Notes: generated by a model not told the origin, from the sequence alone. Positions 45,891-54,825 are shown, counted from the first letter of the stretch. The stretch is 64,000 nt of DNA from Bradyrhizobium sp. CSS354 (GCF_029051725.1 NZ_JAACFU010000014.1:107526-171525), one strand, 5' to 3'. Numbers and translations are program-made.

Positions 45891-47063
45891 TTAAGCCGTC
45901 TCGGCCATCAATTCGCGCCCGATCAGCATGCGCCGGACCTCCGAGGTGCCGGCGCCGATCTCGTAGAGCTTGGCATCGCGCCAGAGACGTCCGACCGGAA
46001 ATTCGGATGTGTAGCCGACCCCGCCCAGCGCCTGGATCGCCTCGCCCGCCATCCACGTCGCCTTCTCGGCGGAATAGAGGATCGCAGCGGCGGCATCCTT
46101 GCGCAAGCTGCGCGCGTGATCGGCGCAGTCGCAGGCGCGCCCCACTGCATAGACATAGGCGCGCGTGGCCTGCCAGGTCGCGTACATGTCGGCGAGCTTG
46201 CCTTGCATGAGCTGGAAGTCGCCGATCGGCTGCCCGAACTGCTTGCGCTCGTGCATGTAGGGCACCACCGCGTCCATGCAGGCCGCCATGATCCCGAGTG
46301 GGCCGCCGGAGAGGACCGTGCGCTCATAGTCGAGCCCGGACATCAGCACCTTGACGCCCTCGCCGACCTTGCCAAGCACGTTCTCCTCCGGCACCTCGCA
46401 TTCGTCGAAGAACAGCGGATAGGTGTTGGAGCCGCGCATGCCGAGCTTGTCGAGATGCTGGCCATGGCTGAAGCCCTTGGCCCCCTTCTCGACCAGGAAG
46501 GCGGTCATGCCGCGCGGACCCGCTTCCGGATCGGTCTTGGCGTAGACCACCAGCACGTCGGCATCGCCGCCATTGGTGATCCACATCTTCGAACCGTTGA
46601 GCACGTAGCGGTCGCCGCGCTTGTCGGCGCGCAGCTTCATCGAGACGACGTCGGAGCCGGCGCCGGGCTCGGACATCGCGAGCGCGCCGACATATTCGCC
46701 GGAGATCAGTTTTGGCAGATAGCGCTCGCGCTGCGCATCATTGCCGTTACGGCGGATCTGGTTGACGCAGAGGTTGGAATGGGCGCCGTAGGAGAGCCCG
46801 ACCGCCGCCGAGCCGCGCGAAATCTCCTCCATCGCGACGATATGGGCGAGGTAGCCCATGTTGGAGCCGCCATATTGCTCCGGCGCGGTCATGCCGAGCA
46901 GGCCGAGGTCGCCGAGGCGCTTCCACAGGTCCGCCGGGAATAGATTGGCTTTCTCGATATCGGCGGCACGCGGGGCGATCTCCGCCTCCACGAAGGCGCG
47001 CAGCGTGTCGCGCAGCATGCTGATGTCTTCGCCCAGATCGAAATCGATGCTCGGGATATTCAA
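45891..47063 (-). CDS. liuA: Isovaleryl-CoA dehydrogenase
   Basis: 390 residues (also ivd). Acyl-CoA dehydrogenase fold: N-terminal helical domain, FAD-binding MSEPGAGSDVVSMKL and WITNGGDADVLVVYAKT, and C-terminal GGVGYTSEFPVGRLWRDAKL. The catalytic Glu is in SGLDYERTVLSGGPLGIM, the position characteristic of isovaleryl-CoA rather than short-chain dehydrogenases. It oxidises isovaleryl-CoA to 3-methylcrotonyl-CoA. First gene of the liu operon, divergent from an AraC-type regulator. No liuC (methylglutaconyl-CoA hydratase) lies in the window. Confidence 0.93.
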   Translation of the reverse strand: MNIPSIDFDLGEDISMLRDTLRAFVEAEIAPRAADIEKANLFPADLWKRLGDLGLLGMTAPEQYGGSNMGYLAHIVAMEEISRGSAAVGLSYGAHSNLCVNQIRRNGNDAQRERYLPKLISGEYVGALAMSEPGAGSDVVSMKLRADKRGDRYVLNGSKMWITNGGDADVLVVYAKTDPEAGPRGMTAFLVEKGAKGFSHGQHLDKLGMRGSNTYPLFFDECEVPEENVLGKVGEGVKVLMSGLDYERTVLSGGPLGIMAACMDAVVPYMHERKQFGQPIGDFQLMQGKLADMYATWQATRAYVYAVGRACDCADHARSLRKDAAAAILYSAEKATWMAGEAIQALGGVGYTSEFPVGRLWRDAKLYEIGAGTSEVRRMLIGRELMAETA

Positions 47064-47175
47064 GGCGATTCCTCCGTCTTTTGGGGACCGAACCTAGCGG
47101 CATCGGGGCCCTTCTGCCGTCGAAAAGGTTGCATTTTCCGCCAAACTTGGCGAGGATTTTCCCAGAGGATTTCCG

Positions 47176-48204
47176 ATGCCTTTTCAGGTCGCAACCGCAA
47201 TCCCGCGCCGCGCCGTGACCCCAGCCGCCTTCGTCCGCGGGGTCGTTGCCGCTTACGAACGCTACGGCCGCGATCCGACCGAGGCGCTGAGCCGGGGTCA
47301 GGTAACGCCAGACCTTGTCAATTCTCCGGATGGGCGGGTCACGGCCGGCCAGTTCGAGGCGCTGGCGGGCCATGCCATGCGCGAACTCGATGACGAGGCG
47401 CTCGGCTGGTTCTCGCGGCGGCTGCCCTTCGGCACCTACGGCATGCTGTGCCGCGCCTCGATCACCGCCCCAACGCTGGAGGTCGCACTCAAGCGCTGGT
47501 GCCGGCACCATCGTCTGCTCACCGAGGACGTGCTGCTCGATCTCGCCGTCAGCGAGGAGACCGCGGTCGTGTCCATCCGCGAGCTGCGTGACCTCGGGCA
47601 TTTGCGCGAATTCTGCCTGGTCACCCTGCTCCGCTATGTCCTCGGCTTTTCCTGCTGGGCTGTGGATTCCAGGATCGCGCTCCGCACCGCGGAATTTCCG
47701 CACCCCGAGCCCGGCCATGTCTCGGTCTATCCGACCATCTTTTGCCGAAACATCCGCTTCGATGCGGACCGCGCTTCCATCACCTTCGACAAGCATTATC
47801 TGTCGTTGCCGCTCACCCGTAGCGCGGCGGACCTCGACAACATGCTCAAGGGCGCGCTGCGGCTGACCGTGCTCCCCTATCGGCGCGACCGGCTGCTGGT
47901 CGAGCGCGTTCGCCGCGTGCTCCGCAATGCGCGCGGACGCAGTCTCGGAGCCGAGGATGTCGCGAGCGAGCTGGCACTCTCCACCCGCACGATGCATCGG
48001 CGCCTGCGCGAGGAAGCGACCTCGCTGCGCGATCTCAAGGAAGAAGCAAAATTCGAGCTCGCCAAGCAGGAGCTGATGCGCGGTCGCAGCCCGATCAAGC
48101 GGATCGCGGAGATCGCCGGCTTCCGCAACGAGAAAAGCTTTTCCCGCGCCTTCCGCACCTGGGCCGGTGCCTCACCGCGCGAGTTTCGCGGCAGGTATCG
48201 CTGA
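47176..48204 (+). CDS. AraC-family transcriptional regulator, divergent from the liu operon
   Basis: 342 residues. An N-terminal arabinose-operon-type sensor region (residues ~20-210) is followed by a C-terminal double HTH: GAEDVASELALSTRTMHRRL and IKRIAEIAGFRNEKSFSRAF, ending in TWAGASPREFRGRY. The 112-bp divergent spacing from liuA makes it the likely activator of leucine/isovalerate catabolism. Many bacteria use the MerR-type LiuR for this; an AraC regulator is an alternative. ATG follows GAGGATTTCCG. Confidence 0.88.
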   Translation: MPFQVATAIPRRAVTPAAFVRGVVAAYERYGRDPTEALSRGQVTPDLVNSPDGRVTAGQFEALAGHAMRELDDEALGWFSRRLPFGTYGMLCRASITAPTLEVALKRWCRHHRLLTEDVLLDLAVSEETAVVSIRELRDLGHLREFCLVTLLRYVLGFSCWAVDSRIALRTAEFPHPEPGHVSVYPTIFCRNIRFDADRASITFDKHYLSLPLTRSAADLDNMLKGALRLTVLPYRRDRLLVERVRRVLRNARGRSLGAEDVASELALSTRTMHRRLREEATSLRDLKEEAKFELAKQELMRGRSPIKRIAEIAGFRNEKSFSRAFRTWAGASPREFRGRYR

Positions 48205-48277
48205 CGCGCGGGCTGTCATGCTGTTGCGGCTTCCGAGATCCAACTCGGAGGCCGCAACATTTCCAAACCGGTCTCGA

Positions 48278-48577
48278 TCAGTTCGAGTTGGTCTGCCCGC
48301 CCGGGCGCAGCTTGGTGCGCGACTGCGTCTGCTTCGGCTGGAAGGCCAGCGCGTCCGTCGACGTCTTCGCGCCGCCGCTCTGCGAGCACGAGCCGCCGAT
48401 GCCGCCGGCCGCGGCCCGGCAGGCCTCCATCGTCGGATAGCCGCAGCCGTGCGCGACCTGGGCGCCATTGGTGATGCAGTAGTCTTCCGCCTGGGCAGCC
48501 GGCGCGGTCATCATGAGAAACGCAGATGCGAACAGCGTCGCAGCGGATGCGACGAACGTCTTCGAGATCGAGGTCAT
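48278..48577 (-). CDS. DUF3551 domain exported protein
   Basis: 99 residues. Signal peptide (FVASAATLFASAFLMMTAPA, cleavage AQA|ED), then the DUF3551 core YCITNGAQVAHGCGYPTMEA with paired Cys (CITN...CGY...CRAA...CSQ), and a basic tail. The family is abundant in Bradyrhizobium and has no known role; the four Cys suggest disulfides in the periplasm. Confidence 0.82.
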   Translation of the reverse strand: MTSISKTFVASAATLFASAFLMMTAPAAQAEDYCITNGAQVAHGCGYPTMEACRAAAGGIGGSCSQSGGAKTSTDALAFQPKQTQSRTKLRPGGQTNSN

Positions 48578-48846
48578 GTTGTCTTTCCTGCTTCAGGGTC
48601 CCACAAAGAGGCCTCGGCATGCGACGCAGGCTGAGGTTCACACCTGGCATGTAGGCCGGCACCAGGAACCGGCAATCACGGCTCGGCGCATTGCAGGACT
48701 TCGCAAATCACATGTCACAGTTAGGTGAGTTACTTACCTTTTTATCCGCCTTATCCGAACCTGTATCCCGGTAAGGGAATCGCTCCCGCGCCTTCGGATT
48801 TTGGATGTCGTTGTGCGAGCCACGTTTAGGATCCGTCGCCGCCGAA

Positions 48847-49332
48847 CTATCCTGCCGCCGCGATCTCCTGCAACGGCAGCGGTACGTCCTTCGCCACGCC
48901 CAGCACCGGGAAGCTGCGGACGTTCTTCACGTTCGGCATCGCGGCGAAATGCAGGAGCTGCTGGCGCATGCTCTCGACGCTCGGCGCCACGCATTTGAGA
49001 AGATAGTCGGTGTCGCCCGAGATCCGCCAGCACTGCTGGATGCGCGGGATCGCGGCGATGGAGCTCTCGAACGCGGCCAGCACCGGCTGGGCCTGGCTGC
49101 CGAGCTGGATCGAGACGAACGACACCACCTCGTAGCCGAGCAGCCGCTCGTCTATGACGGCGCGCACCGCCCGGATCACGCCGCGGCTGAACAGCGATTT
49201 CAGCCGCCTCACGCAGTTGGGCCCGGACACCCCGACGCGCAGCGCCAGCTCGTTGTTGCGAACCCGCCCGTCCTGCTGCAACTCGGAGAGTATCTTCAGA
49301 TCGACGCCGTCGAGCTGGTCACGCCCCGCCAT
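48847..49332 (-). CDS. Lrp/AsnC-family transcriptional regulator
   Basis: 161 residues. N-terminal HTH (LDGVDLKILSELQQDGRVRN, ELALRVGVSGPNCVRRLKSL) and a RAM effector domain (SFVSIQLGSQAQPVLAAFES, RISGDTDYLLKCVAPSVES). It senses an amino acid; which genes it controls is not visible. ATG at 49332 has GAGG 6-8 bp upstream and is preferred to one five codons earlier. Confidence 0.9.
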   Translation of the reverse strand: MAGRDQLDGVDLKILSELQQDGRVRNNELALRVGVSGPNCVRRLKSLFSRGVIRAVRAVIDERLLGYEVVSFVSIQLGSQAQPVLAAFESSIAAIPRIQQCWRISGDTDYLLKCVAPSVESMRQQLLHFAAMPNVKNVRSFPVLGVAKDVPLPLQEIAAAG

Positions 49333-49424
49333 AGCCCACCTCGTCATGCTCGTCTTATGCGCGGCAGCGAAGCACGGAGCGGAATGGCTGCCAAGGGCAG
49401 GACGCTGGGAAGAACCCGCGTGGT

Positions 49425-49571
49425 TGCCTGAGCTTGTCCCGGCCAGCCGCGGGCTTTCACGCGGAGGCTAAAAACGTAGATGCCCGGGACCCGGCTCCGC
49501 CAAGGCTTCGCCGGGCATTCGGTGTTGGGCCGGCGAAGCTTCAGCGAAGACGGCAAGCCCAGGCATGACGA
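49425..49571. repeat. Dispersed repeat related to the 21068-21180 element
   Basis: TGCCTGAGCTTGTCCCGGCC at the left and GCCCAGGCATGACGAGA at the right enclose GATGCCCGGGACCCGG, AAGGCTTCGCCGGGCATTC and other self-complementary pieces. It shares the GCTTGTCCCGGCC, TAGATGCCCGGGAC and GGCATGACGA motifs with the copy in pbpC. It lies between the Lrp and NdufS4-like genes. Confidence 0.65.
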
Positions 49572-49594
49572 GAGTCTTGACGCGTGGCCCGCTT

Positions 49595-49900
49595 TCAATG
49601 CGTCCAGGGCTCGCCGCGGCGGAACGAGAAATTGTCCGCATAGGCGACCGGACGGCGCACCGATTCCTTCGGCTCGATCACCTGGTAGGCGATGCCCTTG
49701 CGCTCGCAATAGGCGACGGCCTCTTCCTTGCTGTGGAAGCGCAGCGTGATCTGCTGCTTCATGTCGCCGGACGAGGTCCAGCCCATCAGCGGCTCGACCG
49801 CGCGCGGCTGCTCGGGCTCGTAGTCGAGCTGCCATTCCTTGGTCTTCGACCGGCCGGATTGCATCGCGTTCTTGGCGGGCTTGAAAATGCGTGCGGTCAT
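49595..49900 (-). CDS. Complex I NDUFS4-like subunit (ETC complex I conserved region)
   Basis: 101 residues. MTARIFKPAKNAMQSGRSKT then WQLDYEPEQPRAVEPLMGWT, SSGDMKQQITLRFHSKEEAV and a C-terminal YADNFSFRRGEPWTH match the small NDUFS4 (18 kDa) accessory subunit that alphaproteobacterial complex I shares with mitochondria. It stabilises the NADH-oxidising arm on the cytoplasmic side. ATG at 49900 chosen by family start; the open frame extends 26 codons further. Confidence 0.9.
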   Translation of the reverse strand: MTARIFKPAKNAMQSGRSKTKEWQLDYEPEQPRAVEPLMGWTSSGDMKQQITLRFHSKEEAVAYCERKGIAYQVIEPKESVRRPVAYADNFSFRRGEPWTH

Positions 49901-50159
49901 GGATGGTCCGGGCCTCTTGTTCGTCTTTTCGTTCGATTTCGATGCGTCACGGTAGCAGTTGGTGGAAACCGCGGGCATAGTATAGAGACACCTTTTGGGA
50001 ACTGATCGGTGATTCCGGCCCCCGGGATGCCTCGCCGATGGGTATAATCATTATGCTGCATCGTGACAATTGCGTACCCGCCTTCCGCGCCGGGATCTCG
50101 CCCGGTAACCCTGCTTCGTTGACCTCTCCCTGTCCGTCCCCTCCGAAAGCTCCCGTCGC

Positions 50160-51329
50160 ATGTCCTTCCTGAACATCAATGCCACGCTCCCCGAGAAGGG
50201 CCGTGACCTCAGGCTCGACCTGTTTCGCGGCATTGCGAACTGGGCGATCTTCCTCGACCATATCCCCGACAACGTGGTGAACTGGATCACCACCCGCAAT
50301 TACGGCTTTTCCGACGCCGCCGATCTGTTCGTCTTCATCTCCGGCTACACCGCCTCCTTCGTCTATGCACGGATGATGCTTGAGCGCGGCTTCCTGGTCG
50401 GCGCCACGAGGCTGACCAAGCGGGTCTGGCAGCTCTACGTCGCCCACATCATTCTGTTCGTGATCTACATCGCCTCGATCAGCTATCTGGCGCTGCGCTT
50501 CGGCGATTCCGAGATGATCAACGAGTTCAACGTCGCCGGCCTGGTCGACAACGCCACCGAGACGCTGCGCCAGGGCCTGTTCCTGCGCTTCAAGCCGCTC
50601 AATCTCGACGTGCTGCCACTCTACATCGTGCTGATGGGGCTGTTTCCGCCGGTGCTCTGGTTCATGCTGCGCAAGCCGGACCTGACGATGGCACTGTCCA
50701 TCGTGCTGTGGCTGACGGCGCGCCATTTCGGTTTGAACCTGAACGCCTATCCGGCCGGACAGTGGTACTTCAACCCGTATGCCTGGCAGGTGCTGTTCGT
50801 GTTCGGCGCCTGGTGCGCCCTGGGCGGCGCGCGGCGCTCGATGACGTTGATCAACGCGCCGGTCACGCTGTGGCTCTGTCTCGGTTACATGCTGTTCGCG
50901 CTGGTCATGACCATGGCTGGCCGCTTCCCGACCCTCGGCGGCATGTTCCCGGAATGGCTGTTCTCGGCGTTCAACCCGAACGACAAGACCAACCTCGCGC
51001 CCTACCGCTTCATCCACTTCGTCGTGATCGTGATCCTGGTGATCCGCTTCGTGCCGAAGGACTGGCCGGGCCTAGAATGGAAAGGGTTCGACCCCATCAT
51101 CGTGTGCGGCCAGCAGTCGCTCGCCGTGTTCTGCGTCGGCGTGTTCCTGTCCTTCGTCGGTCATTTCGAGCTGTCGATGAGCTCGGGCTCGCTGCTCGCG
51201 CAGATCTTCGTCAGCGTCGCCGGCATCGCGATCATGACGACGGTGGCCTATTACATCTCCTGGTCGAAGAGGCAGGACAAGCCGCTGAAGCCGCCGTCGC
51301 CCAAGCCTGCGGCCGCAAAAGCAGGCTGA
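50160..51329 (+). CDS. opgC: OpgC-like membrane acyltransferase
   Basis: 389 residues with about 10 membrane helices. The OpgC start pattern GRDLRLDLFRGIANWAIFLD with HIPDNVVNWIT, and SDAADLFVFISGYTASFVYA, are clear; a short polar C-terminal tail follows. OpgC adds succinyl groups to osmoregulated periplasmic glucans; in Bradyrhizobium related proteins modify cyclic beta-glucans. No opgGH genes are next to it. The ATG has a weak ribosome-binding site in a GC-rich leader. Confidence 0.85.
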   Translation: MSFLNINATLPEKGRDLRLDLFRGIANWAIFLDHIPDNVVNWITTRNYGFSDAADLFVFISGYTASFVYARMMLERGFLVGATRLTKRVWQLYVAHIILFVIYIASISYLALRFGDSEMINEFNVAGLVDNATETLRQGLFLRFKPLNLDVLPLYIVLMGLFPPVLWFMLRKPDLTMALSIVLWLTARHFGLNLNAYPAGQWYFNPYAWQVLFVFGAWCALGGARRSMTLINAPVTLWLCLGYMLFALVMTMAGRFPTLGGMFPEWLFSAFNPNDKTNLAPYRFIHFVVIVILVIRFVPKDWPGLEWKGFDPIIVCGQQSLAVFCVGVFLSFVGHFELSMSSGSLLAQIFVSVAGIAIMTTVAYYISWSKRQDKPLKPPSPKPAAAKAG

Positions 51330-51502
51330 GCCGGGGACGCCTGGTTCTCCAGGCTCCGGTTAGTCCCCTGGGACTGTTTCGCTTGCCCGGGATCGGATTG
51401 ACCTGCCTCAACCAAAGGCAGCGCCGGTCGGCCTAATGTCGCCGCGACGCACCCCGCCGCAGCGATGTCGGCGCCCTCCCTCCTCGGACAAGGCCCAAGC
51501 AC

Positions 51503-51928
51503 ATGCCCTCTCATTTTCACGCCGTGGTATGGATCGACCATTCGCAGGCCCGGATCTTCCATCTCGGTCTGAGCGGCTCGGACGAAATCACGCTGCATCC
51601 GCAGCTGGCGACGCGTCATCTTCATCACAAGGCCAACGCGATCGGCAGCGGCCATGCCGCACCCGACAAGGCTTTCCTTGTCGAAGTGACCAAAGTCCTC
51701 GCCGATGCTGGCGAAATCCTGATCATCGGTCCGGCGAGTGGGAAGACGGAGCTTGCCAGCCACATTCGCGCACACGCGCCCAATATTGCCGAGCGGATTG
51801 CCGCGGTGGAGGCGGCCGATCATCCCTCCGACAACGAAATCGTCGCTTATGCAAAGCGTCACTTCAAGTTGCCGCTGCCGCGTGTGCAGACGCCGGGATC
51901 GGCCGCGAGCGAGAGGCATTCGAGTTAA
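51503..51928 (+). CDS. Conserved protein of the 'translational machinery protein' type
   Basis: 141 residues. HAVVWIDHSQARIFHLGLSG at the N-terminus, then HLHHKANAIGSGHAAPDKAF and AGEILIIGPASGKTELASHI with VEAADHPSDNEIVAYAKRHF. The pattern is a conserved alphaproteobacterial family with an eRF1-domain-3/L7Ae-like fold, hence the common label; direct evidence for a role in translation is lacking. Cytoplasmic. Confidence 0.75.
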   Translation: MPSHFHAVVWIDHSQARIFHLGLSGSDEITLHPQLATRHLHHKANAIGSGHAAPDKAFLVEVTKVLADAGEILIIGPASGKTELASHIRAHAPNIAERIAAVEAADHPSDNEIVAYAKRHFKLPLPRVQTPGSAASERHSS

Positions 51929-51941
51929 GCGGCGTGGCCTG

Positions 51942-52136
51942 CTAGGCCGCCACTTCGCCGTCGTACTCGGTGAACTTCTTGTAGATCCAGTCGCGGCCGT
52001 CGTGGCGGCGCCAGACCTTGCCGTAAACCAGCTGGCCGTTGATCGAGCGGCGCGGCACGAACACGGTCCAGAGATGCCAGATCTCGGTCCAGCTCGCCTG
52101 CGGACCGATGGTTCGGACGTCGCGATCGAAAGACAT
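51942..52136 (-). CDS. Small conserved hypothetical protein
   Basis: 64 residues: MSFDRDVRTIGPQASWTEIW, LWTVFVPRRSINGQLVYGKV, WRRHDGRDWIYKKFTEYDGE. Trp-rich and compact, with no signal peptide. It is of a type common in Bradyrhizobium. Convergent with the 51503 gene, 13 bp apart. Function unknown. Confidence 0.7.
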   Translation of the reverse strand: MSFDRDVRTIGPQASWTEIWHLWTVFVPRRSINGQLVYGKVWRRHDGRDWIYKKFTEYDGEVAA

Positions 52137-52446
52137 GATGCAGAACTCACAGGATACGAGCGCTGCGACGAACTGTGATGTCGTGTGAGCACGAGTTTCA
52201 GGCAGCCATCGCGAGCCGGACCGATCTGATAACAGCCACTAAGGCGGCCGCAACAACCGCTCGCCCTTAACCTAACCGATCAACCTTACTTCCTGTGAGC
52301 GCGCGGCAAGACCGGTTGAAAGCGGTCGCCGATTTTCCTAGACTGTGTGCGATTTGAGAATGAGCGCGTCATTTTTTTGAGGGCGCGCGGTTATTTCCGG
52401 GCTGACGCGAATTTTTGAAAACTATTGATGGGCGGGGGCCACCACG
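52137..52446. other. Intergenic region, no gene supported
   Basis: About 310 bp, somewhat AT-richer than its surroundings, with no start codon and frame worth calling on either strand. It presumably holds promoters for the flanking small genes. Confidence 0.5.
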
Positions 52447-52605
52447 ATGAATTTGCAATGTGCATGTCTGCGCTTGGCGCTGCGATCGACGCCGCCTGCG
52501 CCGCTCGCGAAGACGCCGGAGCAAGAGCCGCGGAAGGCCGCCAACGACAATCAGCTGGCCTGGCCATTCCTGCCGTTTCCGTTCGGCTGGTACGCGACGA
52601 ACTGA
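52447..52605 (+). CDS. Small hypothetical protein (52 aa), possibly interrupted
   Basis: 52 residues: MNLQCACLRLALRSTPPAPL, then EPRKAANDNQLAWPFLPFPFG and WYATN. The NDN...WP...PFP-GWY pattern is one I associate with short Bradyrhizobium proteins. Directly after the TGA the same frame continues open for over 100 codons as WLEKRNAAQAEYHRLAASVR, suggesting either a nonsense mutation in a longer gene or coincidence. No good ribosome-binding site. Confidence 0.4.
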   Translation: MNLQCACLRLALRSTPPAPLAKTPEQEPRKAANDNQLAWPFLPFPFGWYATN

Positions 52606-53168
52606 TGGTTGGAAAAGCGCAACGCCGCGCAAGCGGAATATCATCGCTTGGCGGCGTCCGTTAGGCATTGGGCGCTGAAATCCCCCAACACCTATATGTC
52701 TAGGGCGACGCCTAAAGGTTCGACAAAGTTTTACGATTTCCGCTCCGCCCGACCCGCCCAATGCCTTGAAAAATCGCGCCGAAGTCGCGTTGCGCAGAGA
52801 ATGAGGGCCGAGGGTTTAGGAAGGCTTTTGGCAGCTCCCGGCATCGGCACTGAACGCGCGCCATGCTCGGCTGCTTGCGCTCTCGCCTGGATCTTCTGGC
52901 GCCTCGCCGAATGGCCGTTGTTCTCTGGTGCGGTTCCGACCGAACTCCGGACTGGTCGGGGCAGCTGGATTCGAACCAACGACCTGCAGTACCCAAAACT
53001 TAGCAGACTGTTTTCCGGTGGGTGCCGCTTGGTGTCTCTGATTTCCGCTCTTTGCGTAAGTTACTGAATTTCATGGATATTTAACGCCACCTCATTTCCG
53101 TTGCTTTCCCGTCGTTTCCGCCCAATACATAACCCGGTGGCTACTCGGTGGCGACTCTGGGGGAAACA
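52606..53168. other. Junction region: chromosome to integrative element
   Basis: A ~560-bp stretch with no confident gene. It contains the continuing open frame after the 52-aa ORF, then the tRNA-Pro fragment at 52953-52999 and the leader of the integrase gene. The integrase start is preceded by GGGGGA. Confidence 0.6.
52953..52999 (-). other. Attachment site: 3' fragment of tRNA-Pro(UGG)
   Basis: On the minus strand the sequence runs from the anticodon loop to an encoded CCA: loop TTTGGGT (anticodon TGG), 3' anticodon strand ACTGC, variable loop AGGTC, T-arm GTTGG-TTCGAAT-CCAGC, acceptor TGCCCCG and ACCA. The 5' half is missing: the anticodon stem pairs for only three bases and no CGGGGCA acceptor precedes it. 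Such 3' tRNA fragments are the duplicated att core left by site-specific integration, and the integrase gene begins 170 bp away. Confidence 0.8.
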
Positions 53169-54428
53169 ATGCCAATCCTTAAGCTTGGACGACGTGCCGT
53201 TACCGGCCTGCCTTCCGTTACGAAAACAACGATTTTCTATGACTCCGACCTGACGGGTTTTGGCGTCAAAGCCACAGCCAATGGCGCCCTCTCCTGGATA
53301 GTCGAATATCGGCCAGGCGAAGGCGGTAGGCGCGTCAGCAAGCGGCGCATGGTGATTGGTACCCCCGCAACGCTGTCGCCTGAGAAGGCCCGGGAAGCCG
53401 CTGAAAAGCTACTTGCCAAGGTGAAGCTGGGTGCTGACCCAGCCGCTGAGCGCGGCGCCGCCAGGAAGGCCGAAACGGTTGATGAATTGCTAGACGCCTT
53501 CACCACCAAACATCTTGAGCCGAAGCGGAAGGCTGGGACCATTCGGTTGAACGGCGGATATATCAAAAACCACATTCGCCCTGCCCTCGGCAGGAAGAAA
53601 GCCACGGCTGTCACGCACTCCGACGTGAGCCGCCTTCACAACAGGATAGGCGAGACGCACAAAGTCGCCGCGAACCGCGTTGTGGCATTAATCGGCGCCA
53701 TCTGGGCGTTCGGGCTCAGGGAGAAGATTTTACCGAAGGGCGCTGAGAATCCCGCCGTTGGCATCGAGCATTTCGACGAGAAGCAGCGGCAGCGTTACCT
53801 GACCGGGGAAGAACTACAGCGCCTGGGTGACGCTCTCCGTGAGGCTGAAAGCGCTGGCATTCCGTGGAAGCCTGATCCGACGAAGAAGACCAAGCACGCC
53901 CCCAAGCCTGAGAATCGCCTAACCAAGATCGATCAGCATGCCGCAGCAGCATTGCGTTTGCTGTTGTTCACCGGCTGCAGATTGCGCGAGATTCTCGATC
54001 TTCGTTGGAAGGAATACGACGCAGGCCGCGGTCTCCTATTCCTGCCGGATTCCAAGACCGGCCAGAAGACGGTTGTCCTGTCCGCGCCCGCTATCGCAAT
54101 TTTGGACGCCCTACCCCGGATCGGGGTCTATGTGATCGCAGGTGAGTCGGCCGGCACGAAAGACGAAACCCCACGCTTCGATCTAAACCGACCATGGCGT
54201 GCAGTCCGCAAGCGCGCTGGGATTGATGATGTGAGGATCCATGACCTACGCCATAGCTTCGCCAGCGTCGGGGCGGGCTCCGATCTTGGCCTTCCTATTA
54301 TCGGGCGCCTGTTGGGGCATAGTCAGGCCAGCACCACGGCGCGCTACGCGCATATTGCCGTCGATCCTGCAAAGCGGGCTGCGGATCTGATTGCAGGCAA
54401 GATCGCCGCGGCGCTGAGCGGGAAATAG
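53169..54428 (+). CDS. Tyrosine recombinase (site-specific integrase)
   Basis: 419 residues. N-terminal arm-binding DUF4102 domain (DSDLTGFGVKATANGALSWI; KRRMVIGTPATLSPEKAREA), core-binding helices, and a C-terminal catalytic domain with all residues: Arg in LLLFTGCRLREILDLRW, His-x-x-Arg in IHDLRHSFASVG, the second His in IIGRLLGHSQASTTARYAHI and the nucleophile Tyr (ARYAH). P4/CP4-57 type integrases of this sort insert into tRNA 3' ends. ATG at 53169 has GGGGGA upstream; a GTG seven codons earlier is possible. It is transcribed away from the adjacent tRNA-Pro att site. Confidence 0.95.
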   Translation: MPILKLGRRAVTGLPSVTKTTIFYDSDLTGFGVKATANGALSWIVEYRPGEGGRRVSKRRMVIGTPATLSPEKAREAAEKLLAKVKLGADPAAERGAARKAETVDELLDAFTTKHLEPKRKAGTIRLNGGYIKNHIRPALGRKKATAVTHSDVSRLHNRIGETHKVAANRVVALIGAIWAFGLREKILPKGAENPAVGIEHFDEKQRQRYLTGEELQRLGDALREAESAGIPWKPDPTKKTKHAPKPENRLTKIDQHAAAALRLLLFTGCRLREILDLRWKEYDAGRGLLFLPDSKTGQKTVVLSAPAIAILDALPRIGVYVIAGESAGTKDETPRFDLNRPWRAVRKRAGIDDVRIHDLRHSFASVGAGSDLGLPIIGRLLGHSQASTTARYAHIAVDPAKRAADLIAGKIAAALSGK

Positions 54429-54480
54429 AAACAGCCCCGGAGAGCGGACGCCGTCCTATTGGGCGCCGCGACTTCAAGCG

Positions 54481-54825
54481 GTGACAGCCTCTTGGGGAAG
54501 GGGGGCTTCCGAAGATGCCACCGTCGAAGCCGCGACGTGCCAAGACGATGCCGCATCGCTCCCAAGGTTGGCATTTCACTATGTGAATCGGTTGACGGAA
54601 TGGCTGGCCAAAAAAGCGACCCCAGGACGGGGTGGACCTGAGGCCGAGGATTACCTTCCCTATTTGCCTCAGGCGTATACGCGAAACGAAGCCAGAGACT
54701 TGTGGTCCAACCGTTCGCGGGTTCAGCGGTTCCTTGTCTACGCACTAGCGAGGAACGAACGCGCAGAGGAAAGCTTGAAGGTTTTGCTAGCTCGCCCAAG
54801 CTGGCGGAGCGGCCCCGGCCTTTGA
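54481..54825 (+). CDS. Hypothetical protein of the island
   Basis: 114 residues from a GTG start; the coding signal is clearest from RLAFHYVNRLTEWLAKKATP onward (EAEDYLPYLPQAYTRNEARD, RVQRFLVYALARNERAEESL), a charged helical protein. The start is uncertain and no family is recognised. Its last codons run into a long hairpin (54809-54854). Confidence 0.45.
   Translation: MTASWGRGASEDATVEAATCQDDAASLPRLAFHYVNRLTEWLAKKATPGRGGPEAEDYLPYLPQAYTRNEARDLWSNRSRVQRFLVYALARNERAEESLKVLLARPSWRSGPGL

Noticed and set aside
52953..53040. Complete tRNA gene at the island junction
   Set aside because: Only the 3' half folds; upstream bases do not supply an acceptor or D-arm, so it is an att remnant rather than a functional tRNA.
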